A stretch of DNA of 25,485 nt from Candidatus Pullichristensenella stercoripullorum (GTDB taxonomy: Bacteria; Bacillota; Clostridia; Christensenellales; Aristaeellaceae). Below the pieces are notes generated by a model. It worked only from the letters and a program-made list of their open reading frames with translations. It did not search any database and had not been told where the DNA came from. The DNA is taken from contig DVGE01000130.1 in the NCBI GenBank assembly GCA_018712885.1, positions 1 to 25,485 on the forward strand, in the 5' to 3' direction. Made by a program: the position numbers and the translations under genes. Below, in pieces: positions 1 through 6,488 of the stretch. Each line of letters starts with the position of its first letter. The first letter of the stretch is position 1.

Positions 1-5
1 AAACA

Positions 6-39
6 AGCCGAAAACCCTGATATATCAAGGCTTTCGGCT
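6..39 (+). repeat. Left-end hairpin of the IS200 remnant
   Basis: AGCCGAAA (6-13) pairs perfectly with TTTCGGCT (32-39). The loop contains a second small palindrome, TGATATATCA (18-27). A subterminal imperfect hairpin just upstream of tnpA is what IS200/IS605 transposases recognise at the left end. Confidence 0.6.
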
Positions 40-40
40 G

Positions 41-217
41 TTCAGATATAGTCTATCACATACGACATGGAATTGCAAATATCAAGGGAGGAATGAAAAG
101 GCAATAGAGGAATATATCCGAAATCAACTAAAGGAGGATAAGGAGTATGAACAACTGACGATGAAGGAGCTGTTTGACCTGTTTACGGGTGAGCCGGTAA
201 CACGGGACAAAAGATAA
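41..217 (+). pseudogene. tnpA: IS200-type Y1 transposase (TnpA), internally deleted
   Basis: The frame beginning at base 41 is open to a TAA at 215-217. It encodes the N-terminal TnpA motif SLSHTTWNCKY (50-82), joined directly to the family's C-terminal motif GRNEKAIEEYIRNQLKED (86-139) and a tail including FTGEP. In intact proteins of about 130-155 residues, roughly 80-100 residues separate these motifs, including the HUH metal-binding motif. Here the HUH part is gone, while the YIRNQ segment that carries the catalytic tyrosine (codon 113-115) survives. I see no in-frame ATG before the N-terminal motif. The reading frame is preserved across the deletion, as in non-autonomous deletion derivatives. 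The product should be inactive. Confidence 0.75.
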
Positions 218-373
218 GCCCGTACAGGGCAGTCGGCCAAAGGAGGCACGCAAAGTGCCGCTTTAGCGGCTGCCCGTAAACGGGCTTGCGGTTGGCAGAC
301 TTTCAGAGCGCGTGAGCGCTGCCGGTCTCATGCCCTTATAGGGCTTCGTCAAACCACCGGCTAAGCCGGTGGT
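218..373 (+). repeat. Array of short tight hairpins ending in the IS200 right-end hairpin
   Basis: Immediately after the tnpA stop there are successive perfect hairpins: 218-230 (GCCC/GGGC), 245-259 (GGCAC/GTGCC), 257-270 (GCCGC/GCGGC), 272-285 (GCCCG/CGGGC), 307-320 (AGCGC/GCGCT closing a GTGA loop), 332-344 (GCCCT/AGGGC) and 353-373 (nine base pairs, loop TAA). The second and third share bases 257-259, so they cannot both form fully. The last one is the expected right-end recognition hairpin. The rest could be a structured 3' untranslated RNA of the element; its function is unknown to me. Confidence 0.6.
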
Positions 374-472
374 CGTGATTTATGTCCGAAAGTGCCGTGA
401 TGGATCCTGACTGGCCTGGCGAACTCCCGTCAATGACGCTTGCCGCCGCGACGGTGAAAGAGCGCGGAACAT

Positions 473-503
473 GTGTGCAAGCTCCTTGCGCGCGGTCTTT
501 TTT
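473..503 (+). terminator. Rho-independent terminator-like hairpin, plus strand
   Basis: GTGTGCAAG (473-481) and CTTGCGCGC (485-493) form a nine-pair stem with two G-U pairs and a three-base CTC loop. GGTC and a run of six T (498-503) follow. It would stop transcripts coming rightward out of the IS remnant before the palindrome region. The GGTC gap between stem and T-run weakens the case. Confidence 0.45.
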
Positions 504-513
504 CCTTCCTGTA

Positions 514-700
514 TAATGCTATATATGCAATAAAAGCCTTGCTTCGTTCGAGGTCATCTGCAATATAATGCGCAACACGCATTAAAACGCTTTCATACAA
601 GCCGGGGCAGCATCATATAATACGAGATATGCATTATTTTATCTTCCCGCGTTCGATAAGGCGCTCGCGAACATTCCGGAATAATGCGAAATTTGCATTC
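514..700. promoter_or_regulatory. Four phased palindromic sites, TAATGC-N7-GCATTA
   Basis: Within the gene-free stretch 385-794, four 19-bp sites fit TAATGC-N7-GCATTA: 514-532 (right half GCAATA), 566-584 (perfect), 618-636 (left half TAATAC) and 682-700 (right half GCATTC). The seven central bases differ in every copy, as expected for dimeric protein binding sites and unlike CRISPR or transposon repeats. Start-to-start distances are 52, 52 and 64 bp, close to five, five and six helical turns. The first three copies also contain TATAAT on the plus strand (512, 564 and 616), which could be -10 elements, but I find no good -35 partners. No gene in the window fits as the obvious target. I see nothing else in 385-794 apart from the hairpins at 473 and 743. 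Confidence 0.55.
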
Positions 701-742
701 GGCCGAAGGATCGCGCAGCACGGAGAAAGCGTAGATAGAGGA

Positions 743-773
743 CCGCCGTCCGACCAAACAGGGCGGGCGGCGG
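743..773 (-). terminator. GC-rich stem-loop after the sugar operon
   Basis: CCGCCG (743-748) pairs with CGGCGG (768-773), 22 bases beyond the stop codon of the last operon gene. On the minus-strand transcript no clear U-run follows, so this is either a weak terminator or only an mRNA 3' end stabiliser. Confidence 0.3.
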
Positions 774-794
774 GAAAAAGTATTGTGTTCGACC

Positions 795-1820
795 TCAGCG
801 TTGCACGCGACCGGTACCGTCGCCAGCCATCAACTTTTCTACATCTGAAATTCCGACGCGGTTGAAGTCGCCGATGATGGAGTGCTTCAGGCAGGAGGCT
901 GCGGTGGCGAATTCCAGCGCTGTTTGAGCGTCGTCGTAGTGGCGCAGGCCGTAGATCAGGCCGCCGGCGAACGAATCGCCGCCGCCGACGCGGTCGATGA
1001 TGTCGCGGATCTCGTACTTTTTTGATACGCAGAACTGCTTGCCGTCGTTGAGACAGGCGGCCCAGCCGTTCCAGTCCGCCGAATGACTCTCACGCAGAGT
1101 GATGGCGATCATCTGCATCTTCGGGTACATGGACAGTACGCGATCGCCCAAGGCGCGGTACTTTTCGCGATCCAGCGAAGCGGAGCTGACATTCACATCC
1201 ACTTCGATGCCGAGCGATTTTTGCACATCCTCCTCGTTAGCGATGGCCACGTCCACATACTGCGTCAGCTCGCGCATGACCTCGGGGGCCTGCTTGCCGT
1301 ATTTCCAGAGGTTCTTGCGGTAGTTGAGATCGCAGGAGACGGTGAGGCCCAGCGCTTTTGCTGTCTTCACGGCGTCAAGGCTCAGCTGCGCGGCGCTCTG
1401 GCTGAGTGCGGGGGTGATGCCCGTGATGTGGAACCAGTCAACGCCTGCGAAAACGTCCTTCCAATCGACGTCGTCCGGCTGCATGCGGGCGATAGCCGAA
1501 CCCTCGCGGTCATAGACGACTTTGCTGGGCAACTGATTTGCGCCCGTCTCCAAGAAATAGATCCCCATACGCCCCGGCGCGCGCAGGATCTTGCGCGTAT
1601 TCACGCCGAAGCGACGCAATTCGCCCACACAGGCGTCGCCCAGCGCGTTGGCGGGCAGCACGGTGAAGAATTGTGCGTCCATACCATAATTTGCCAGGGA
1701 GACGGCCACGTTCGCCTCGCCACCGCCAAAGGTGGCCTCCATCATGTTGCTCTGGAAAAAGCGCTCATGGCCAGGCGCGCGCAGGCGCAGCATGATCTCG
1801 CCAAAGGTCAAAATGCTCAC
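795..1820 (-). CDS. kdgK: 2-keto-3-deoxygluconate kinase (PfkB family)
   Basis: This 341-residue cytoplasmic sugar kinase phosphorylates 2-keto-3-deoxy sugar acids with ATP to give KDPG, the substrate of the aldolase encoded just upstream. The PfkB fold is shown by the N-terminal FGEIMLRL start, the substrate-loop motif FGGGEANVAVSLA (residues 31-43), and the C-terminal anion-hole and catalytic motif DRVGGGDSFAGG (276-287), with D282 the likely general base. The usual GAGD is GGGD here, which is common in KDG kinases. The start is GTG with an AGGAGG site 8 bp upstream; that site lies across the end of the preceding gene, so translation is probably coupled. It is the last gene of the operon. 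The exact substrate (KDG or an isomer such as 2-keto-3-deoxygalactonate) cannot be read from the sequence. Confidence 0.88.
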   Translation of the reverse strand: MSILTFGEIMLRLRAPGHERFFQSNMMEATFGGGEANVAVSLANYGMDAQFFTVLPANALGDACVGELRRFGVNTRKILRAPGRMGIYFLETGANQLPSKVVYDREGSAIARMQPDDVDWKDVFAGVDWFHITGITPALSQSAAQLSLDAVKTAKALGLTVSCDLNYRKNLWKYGKQAPEVMRELTQYVDVAIANEEDVQKSLGIEVDVNVSSASLDREKYRALGDRVLSMYPKMQMIAITLRESHSADWNGWAACLNDGKQFCVSKKYEIRDIIDRVGGGDSFAGGLIYGLRHYDDAQTALEFATAASCLKHSIIGDFNRVGISDVEKLMAGDGTGRVQR

Positions 1821-1832
1821 GGGATGTCCTCC

Positions 1833-2789
1833 TTATTTTTGCAGCAGATGGATGGCAAAGCCGCCCATCTCGCCTTCCAGATAGATGGCCGTTATCCGGC
1901 CTTTTTTGTACTTTGCAGTGTCGGGAAGGACGCGGTAGCCCTTGCGCGCCAGATCCGCCACTGCCAGTTCGACGCGGTTGGTGTGGATGGCAATGTGGCC
2001 CTTTTCGCCCAGATAGGCGCTTTTCATCACTTCGATGCCGTCGCCGGCAAAATTGGAGCTGTTGCCCAGCCGCGTGCCGAAGCCGAAGGCGCCCTCCAGC
2101 GTCTCGCACAGCCGCGCTGAGGAGTCCGCGTCGGGCATGTTTACGCCCACGTGCGCCACTTCATAGCCGAGCATGGCCAGCCGCGCATCCTGGCACAACG
2201 CCGTGATCGTCGAAAAGCGCTGTTCGGCGATGTCCTTTGCGGTGCAGATCCAGCTGCCGCCCACAGCGTGGATAAAGGGCGCGCGCAGGTATTCGCCGAT
2301 GTTCTGCGCGTTGATGCCGCCCGTCGGGATGAACGAGATCCCGGGGAAGGGGCCGGATAGGGCTTTCATGGCGCTGATGCCGCCGTAGACGGAAGCAGGG
2401 AAGAATTTGACCACGCGCAGACCGAGCTTCATTGCGGCCATGATCTCGGAGGGGGTGACGCAGCCCGGCACCACTGGCACCTCATTTTCCACGCACCAGC
2501 GGACGACTTCGGCGTCGAAGCCGGGAGCGACGATGAACTTTGCGCCAGCCGCTACCGCCTCCTGGCATTGATCAAGCGTCACCACGGTGCCTGCGCCCAC
2601 CAGCATCTCAGGGCAATCCGCGGCCACGGCGCGGATGGACTGCGCCGCAGCCGCAGTGCGGAAGGTGATCTCCATAACATCGACGCCGCCCGCGCAGAGC
2701 GCCCGCGCCGTGGGGACGGCGTTGGCCGCGTCTTCGAGGACGACAACCGGCACGATGCCGGCTTGGGCGATCCTTTCAAGGGTGTTCAT
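1833..2789 (-). CDS. eda: KDPG/KHG aldolase fused to a C-terminal VOC (glyoxalase-like) domain
   Basis: The 318-residue protein begins with a complete class I KDPG aldolase (residues 1 to about 203). It has E40 in VMEITFRT, the GAGTV motif at 65-69, Schiff-base lysine K128 in VVKFFPAS, and the phosphate-binding FIPTGGI (153-159). It cleaves KDPG to pyruvate and glyceraldehyde 3-phosphate. Ordinary Eda proteins stop near residue 210. Here a further 110 residues (about 207-318) look like one vicinal-oxygen-chelate module, with H213 in AHVGVN, H265 in GHIAIH and acidic residues in YLEGEMGG. The role of that module is unknown; it may bind metal or a sugar acid. The ATG at 2789 is chosen over an upstream in-frame ATG at 2861 because it has an AGAGAGAG purine site and homology begins there. 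The gene lies between the alcohol dehydrogenase and the kinase. Confidence 0.88.
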   Translation of the reverse strand: MNTLERIAQAGIVPVVVLEDAANAVPTARALCAGGVDVMEITFRTAAAAQSIRAVAADCPEMLVGAGTVVTLDQCQEAVAAGAKFIVAPGFDAEVVRWCVENEVPVVPGCVTPSEIMAAMKLGLRVVKFFPASVYGGISAMKALSGPFPGISFIPTGGINAQNIGEYLRAPFIHAVGGSWICTAKDIAEQRFSTITALCQDARLAMLGYEVAHVGVNMPDADSSARLCETLEGAFGFGTRLGNSSNFAGDGIEVMKSAYLGEKGHIAIHTNRVELAVADLARKGYRVLPDTAKYKKGRITAIYLEGEMGGFAIHLLQK

Positions 2790-2836
2790 GTTTTCTCTCT
2801 CTTTCTGCAAAGGGTCGAGCCGTGGCGCAAAGCCAG

Positions 2837-2870
2837 AGGGGGAACTTGACGGCTTGCGCAAGTTCCCCCT
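2837..2870 (-). other. Perfect 12-bp intercistronic stem-loop
   Basis: AGGGGGAACTTG (2837-2848) pairs perfectly with CAAGTTCCCCCT (2859-2870) around a 10-base loop, in the 89-bp gap between the alcohol dehydrogenase and aldolase genes. No U-run follows, so it is more likely an RNA stability or processing element than a strong terminator. Confidence 0.55.
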
Positions 2871-2878
2871 CCCAAGGT

Positions 2879-4081
2879 TCAGCGGTTCGCGGCGGAATAG
2901 ATCTTGCGGATGTCCTCGTGATCCAGCTTTTTGAAGGCGCCGATGGTACGCGTCTTGTGGAAGGCACAGTTATCGGCCAATTCGTCGATCTTCTCCTCGG
3001 GGAGCACACCGATGCCCAATTCGCTAAAGCAGGTGGGCATGCCCATGCGGTCGTGGAGGAAGGCAACCATGGCGTCGATGGCGGCATGCGCGGCTTTGAC
3101 GTCGTCCATTCCGGTGATGCCGAAGACATTGCGCCCCAGCTGGGCGAAACGCGCGTGATCCGCATCGCAGACGTACCGCGCCCACGGGCCCCACATAGTG
3201 CTCAGCGTTTCGCCATGGGTGGAGTCGAACATGCCGGAGAGCTCGTGGCCAAGCTGATGCGTAGCCCAGTCGCCTGCGCGCCCGTTCGGAGGTTTGCAGC
3301 CTAGACCGGTGAGGTCGATGTGCGAGAGGCTGCCCGCCCACATGATCTCGCTCATTGCCTCGTAATCATGGCTGTTCTCCAGCCCTACAGGGCCGAAGCG
3401 CAGCATCACGCGGATGAGACCCTCGGCGAAGGCGTCGCTCATGTGGTTGCCCTGGATAGGAGTGAAGTAGCGCTCCAGGGTGTGCATGATGATGTCTGTG
3501 ACGCCGGCTGCCACCTGTTTGCGCGGCAGCGAGTAGGTCAATTCGGGGTTCATGATGGCAAACTTCGGGCGCATGCAGTCGTTGTTCACGCCGCGCTTTT
3601 CGCCGGTCTGCGTATTGGTGATGACGCAGGAATCACTGGTTTCGCTGCCCGCCGCTGCCAGCGTGAGGACGGAGGCGACATCGCGCGCCTTGGTGAACTT
3701 CTGCCGGCCAGACCAGAACTCCCAGACGTCCGTTTGCGGGTTGGCCGCGCCGACAGCCACGCACTTGGCGGTGTCGATGACACTGCCGCCGCCGACGGCG
3801 AGGATCAGGTCAGCCTGCATCTCGATGGCCTTGCGCACGCCTTCGCGAGCAAGGCTGAGGTGGGGGTTGGCCACGACACCGCCGAGCTTGTCCCACTGCA
3901 CGCCGACGCGTTCGAGCGAATCCGTTACCTGGCCGAGCAGACCACTCTTGACGACACGCTCAGAACCGTAAACGATCAGTACCTTCTTTGCCGCCAGCTC
4001 GCTGACGCAGGCCCCTACCTGCAGCTGCGCATCCACGCCAAAGACGATCTTTGTGGGGGAATAGTAGGTAAAGGAACGCAA
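2879..4081 (-). CDS. Iron-containing alcohol dehydrogenase (butanol dehydrogenase/YugJ-like)
   Basis: This 400-residue group III alcohol dehydrogenase interconverts an aldehyde and an alcohol with NAD(P)H in the cytoplasm. The nucleotide-binding motif GGGS (97-100) and the metal ligands D196, H200, H279 and H289, in the contexts TDIIMHTLE and LGHELSGMFDSTHG, are all present. The surrounding sequence DWATHQLGHEL is typical of the YugJ/BDH branch. The start is TTG, preceded by GGAGGG at 8 bp; I see no usable ATG. In this operon it may dispose of an aldehyde released by an aldolase (glycolaldehyde, lactaldehyde or glyceraldehyde), or it may oxidise a sugar alcohol. That is inference from context. 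The gap to the dehydratase gene upstream is only 27 bp. Confidence 0.85.
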   Translation of the reverse strand: MRSFTYYSPTKIVFGVDAQLQVGACVSELAAKKVLIVYGSERVVKSGLLGQVTDSLERVGVQWDKLGGVVANPHLSLAREGVRKAIEMQADLILAVGGGSVIDTAKCVAVGAANPQTDVWEFWSGRQKFTKARDVASVLTLAAAGSETSDSCVITNTQTGEKRGVNNDCMRPKFAIMNPELTYSLPRKQVAAGVTDIIMHTLERYFTPIQGNHMSDAFAEGLIRVMLRFGPVGLENSHDYEAMSEIMWAGSLSHIDLTGLGCKPPNGRAGDWATHQLGHELSGMFDSTHGETLSTMWGPWARYVCDADHARFAQLGRNVFGITGMDDVKAAHAAIDAMVAFLHDRMGMPTCFSELGIGVLPEEKIDELADNCAFHKTRTIGAFKKLDHEDIRKIYSAANR

Positions 4082-4108
4082 AGCAGTTTCCCTCCATATC
4101 TCAGTGTA

Positions 4109-5773
4109 TCAATCCAGCCACGCGCCCTCGCAGGCGGGCTGGACATCGCGCGCGTAGCGCTTGATGTAGCCGTCCGTGTCCCGCTTGAGCGGCTTCCAGT
4201 GCTTCTTGCGCTCGGCGAGCTCCTCGTCGCTTACATGCAGCGTGAGCTTGCGAGCAGGGATGTCGATGGTGATGATGTCGCCATCCTCTACCAGCGCGAT
4301 CGGGCCGCCATCCGCCGCTTCGGGGCAGACATGACCGACGGCGGGGCCGGAGGTAAAGCCGGAGAAGCGCCCGTCCGTCACCAGGGCGACGTTATCGCCT
4401 TTGCCGGTGTAGACCAGGTAGCGGGTGATGAGCAGCATCTCGCGCATGCCGGGGCCACCGCGCGGGCCTTCGTAGCGGATGACGATCACATCGCCATCCT
4501 GTACCTTGCCCTGGTCGATACCCAGGCGCGCCTCGACCTCGCTGTTGAACACCTTGGCGGGGCCGGTGTGTACGCGCATCTCGGGGCGCACGGCGCTGGC
4601 CTTGATGACGCCGGTGTTGGGCGCGAGGTTGCCGTGCATGATCGCCAAGCCGCCGCCCTCGTAGAAGGGATCGTTGAGCGGACGGATGACCTCTTCATCA
4701 GCAATGACGGCATCCTTGATGATCTGTTCCACCGTGACGCCCGAGACGTTGAGCGCGTCGCCATGCATGAAGCGGTCGATGCGCTTTTCAATGGCCGGCA
4801 GGCCGCCCGCGCGGTGCAGGTCGATCTGCTCGTATTTGCCGGACGGCTTTACGCCGCAGACGCAGGGGATGCCGCGGCCGATGCGCTCGAAATCGTCGAT
4901 GCTCAGCTCCACGCCCATCTCGTGCGCGATGGCCAGCAGGTGCAGCACCGCGTTGGTCGATCCGCCCATGGCCGTATGGACGGCAATGGCGTTTTCAAAG
5001 GCGTGCTTTGTCATGATCTTTGCGGGGCGGATGTCATCCGCTACCAGTTCGATCACGCGGCGGCCAGCATCACGCGCGAAGCGCAGTTTGCCCGCATCCA
5101 CGGCGTGGGTCGTGGCGCACATGGGGTAGGCCATGCCCAACACCTCGGCCATACTCTGCATGGTGTTGGCAGTACCAAAGCCGGAGCAGGCGCCCAGGCC
5201 GGGGCACTCATAGCGGAAGATGTCCTCCTGCAGGCATTCCGCGCCGGTGCGCATGTAGTTCATGTTTGGCTCGGAAGCAGCCTTATCCTTGGGAGCAAAG
5301 AACAGGTGGGGCAGCGCAGGGCCTCCGGGCACGAAGATGGCCGGCAGGTTCAATCGCGCGGCCGCCATCAGCTGGCCGGGGACGATCTTGTCGCAGGAGG
5401 AGATGAACACGAGGCCGTCGAAGGAATTGCAGCGCACCATCATCTCGATGCTGTCCGCGATCAGATCGCGCTGGGGGAGGATGTACTTCATCGGCTCCAG
5501 GCCGCAGCTGGTGGCGTCGCAGGGGGCGGGCGTGTTGAACTCGAAGGGTACGCCGCCGGCCATGAGCACGCCCTGCTTCACCGCTTCGGCGACTTTATCC
5601 AGATGCGCGTGGCCGGGATTGATCTCCGTATAGGAGTTGACGATGCCGATGATAGGCTTGCGGGCGATGTCGCCGCGCGCGTAGCCCAGGCCGCCGAGGA
5701 TGCCGCTGCGGGAGCAGGCGGTGAGATTTTTCAGCTCACTGCCGTCCAGCCAAATGCTGCTGTTCAGTTTCAT
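4109..5773 (-). CDS. IlvD/Edd-family dehydratase, probably acting on a sugar acid
   Basis: This 554-residue iron-sulfur dehydratase removes water from a 2,3-dihydroxy acid to give a 2-keto-3-deoxy acid. Family motifs are NSYTEINPGHAHL (46-58), SSCDKIVPGQL (125-135), CPGLGACSG (190-198), TAMGGSTNAVLHL, and DGRFSGFTSGPAVGH near the C terminus. C127, C190 and C196 are candidate cluster ligands. Where plant-type [2Fe-2S] enzymes have PCN, this one has PGH, as in the [4Fe-4S] enzyme of E. coli, so an oxygen-sensitive cluster is likely. The family includes dihydroxy-acid dehydratase (branched amino acids) and gluconate, arabonate and xylonate dehydratases. No other branched-chain biosynthesis gene is nearby and KDG kinase plus aldolase follow, so I favour an aldonate substrate. 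AAAGGCGG precedes the ATG. Confidence 0.85.
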   Translation of the reverse strand: MKLNSSIWLDGSELKNLTACSRSGILGGLGYARGDIARKPIIGIVNSYTEINPGHAHLDKVAEAVKQGVLMAGGVPFEFNTPAPCDATSCGLEPMKYILPQRDLIADSIEMMVRCNSFDGLVFISSCDKIVPGQLMAAARLNLPAIFVPGGPALPHLFFAPKDKAASEPNMNYMRTGAECLQEDIFRYECPGLGACSGFGTANTMQSMAEVLGMAYPMCATTHAVDAGKLRFARDAGRRVIELVADDIRPAKIMTKHAFENAIAVHTAMGGSTNAVLHLLAIAHEMGVELSIDDFERIGRGIPCVCGVKPSGKYEQIDLHRAGGLPAIEKRIDRFMHGDALNVSGVTVEQIIKDAVIADEEVIRPLNDPFYEGGGLAIMHGNLAPNTGVIKASAVRPEMRVHTGPAKVFNSEVEARLGIDQGKVQDGDVIVIRYEGPRGGPGMREMLLITRYLVYTGKGDNVALVTDGRFSGFTSGPAVGHVCPEAADGGPIALVEDGDIITIDIPARKLTLHVSDEELAERKKHWKPLKRDTDGYIKRYARDVQPACEGAWLD

Positions 5774-5806
5774 GATCCAATCCGCCTTTCCGAATGTGAT
5801 GCAGGA

Positions 5807-6466
5807 TCAGAACCTGCCGTACTTGATGTACAGGCCGCCCAGGGACGCGCCTTCCTTGACTTCCGCGCGGATCTTGTTTTCGGTTTCGACAATGCCCTCG
5901 GCTTTTTCCAGCACTTCCATGATGATGTCCTTGGGGACGACCACCACGCCGTCGTAGTCCGCGAAGATGTAGTCGCCGGGATGGACGATGACATTGCCGA
6001 TGGTCACGTTCGTCTGCCATTCGGTGATGGAGAAACGGCCCATGGCGTCGTTGGGGCTGATGTACTTGTAGAACATCGGGAAGCCTTCGCGGATGATGTA
6101 GGCCGTGTCGCGGATGCCGCCATCCAGCAGGCAGCCAACGCAGCCGCGGGCCATGGCGCCGCCGCTCCACAGCTCGCCCCAGTGTCCGGTCTCAGGATCG
6201 CCGGAGGTGTCATAGACGGCTACGCAGCCCTCTTCGAGGTGATCGAGGATGCCAGGGCCGATACGACGGCTCATGTCGAAGGTCTTGCTGCCATCGCGCT
6301 GGCCCTTGATGGTGAAGGCGGGGCCGGCCAGCTTCATGCCGGGCTGCAGCGGGCGCAGGTAGGGCGAGCAGGTCTGGAACTCATAGCCCATCTCGTCCAG
6401 CACGTCGGCCACAGCGGGGACATACAGCTTCAAAAAGCGTTCGCGGATCTCTTTCCAGTTTTCCAT
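5807..6466 (-). CDS. RraA-like / HMG-CHA aldolase family protein
   Basis: This 219-residue protein belongs to the RraA fold family. The diagnostic motif is GELW (97-100) followed about 20 residues later by GGIRD (116-120), whose R119 and D120 bind the keto-acid carboxylate and the metal. Members with these residues are class II pyruvate aldolases (HMG or carboxy-hydroxy-oxoadipate aldolase) or oxaloacetate decarboxylases; others inhibit RNase E. Its position between a dehydrogenase and a sugar-acid dehydratase points to the catabolic role, perhaps cleaving an unphosphorylated 2-keto-3-deoxy acid to pyruvate and an aldehyde. A regulator role is unlikely here. The ATG has a strong AGGAGG site. 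The actual substrate is not known. Confidence 0.8.
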   Translation of the reverse strand: MENWKEIRERFLKLYVPAVADVLDEMGYEFQTCSPYLRPLQPGMKLAGPAFTIKGQRDGSKTFDMSRRIGPGILDHLEEGCVAVYDTSGDPETGHWGELWSGGAMARGCVGCLLDGGIRDTAYIIREGFPMFYKYISPNDAMGRFSITEWQTNVTIGNVIVHPGDYIFADYDGVVVVPKDIIMEVLEKAEGIVETENKIRAEVKEGASLGGLYIKYGRF

Positions 6467-6488
6467 GTTGTTGTACCTCCTAAATTTC

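Larger units (their letters stand above)
1..384 (+). mobile_element. Decayed IS200/IS605-type insertion sequence
   Basis: The segment has the parts of a single-gene IS200-type element: an imperfect subterminal hairpin (6-39), a transposase remnant (41-217) and a strong terminal hairpin (353-373) followed by a short AT-rich tail ending near 384. Elements of this family have hairpin ends rather than terminal inverted repeats and make no target duplication, so the limits are approximate and the left end may lie before base 1. The transposase part is visibly AT-richer than the genes that follow. Because the transposase is internally deleted, the copy cannot move on its own, although it could in principle be mobilised by an intact relative because both end hairpins remain. 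The assignment rests on recognised TnpA protein pieces and the paired end structures. Confidence 0.72.

Noticed and set aside
514..700. CRISPR array interpretation of the four regularly spaced repeats
   Set aside because: Only the outer 6-bp halves are conserved while the 7-bp centres vary, the repeats are too short, one spacing differs, and there are no cas genes.
629..865. A 78-codon plus-strand frame running from the palindrome region into the end of the kinase gene
   Set aside because: It has no ribosome site and no family match, crosses a palindromic site, and overlaps the kinase gene.
2790..2861. Upstream start extending the aldolase by 24 residues
   Set aside because: The extra residues lie across the perfect stem-loop at 2837-2870 and do not resemble the family; the start at 2789 has a purine-rich ribosome site.
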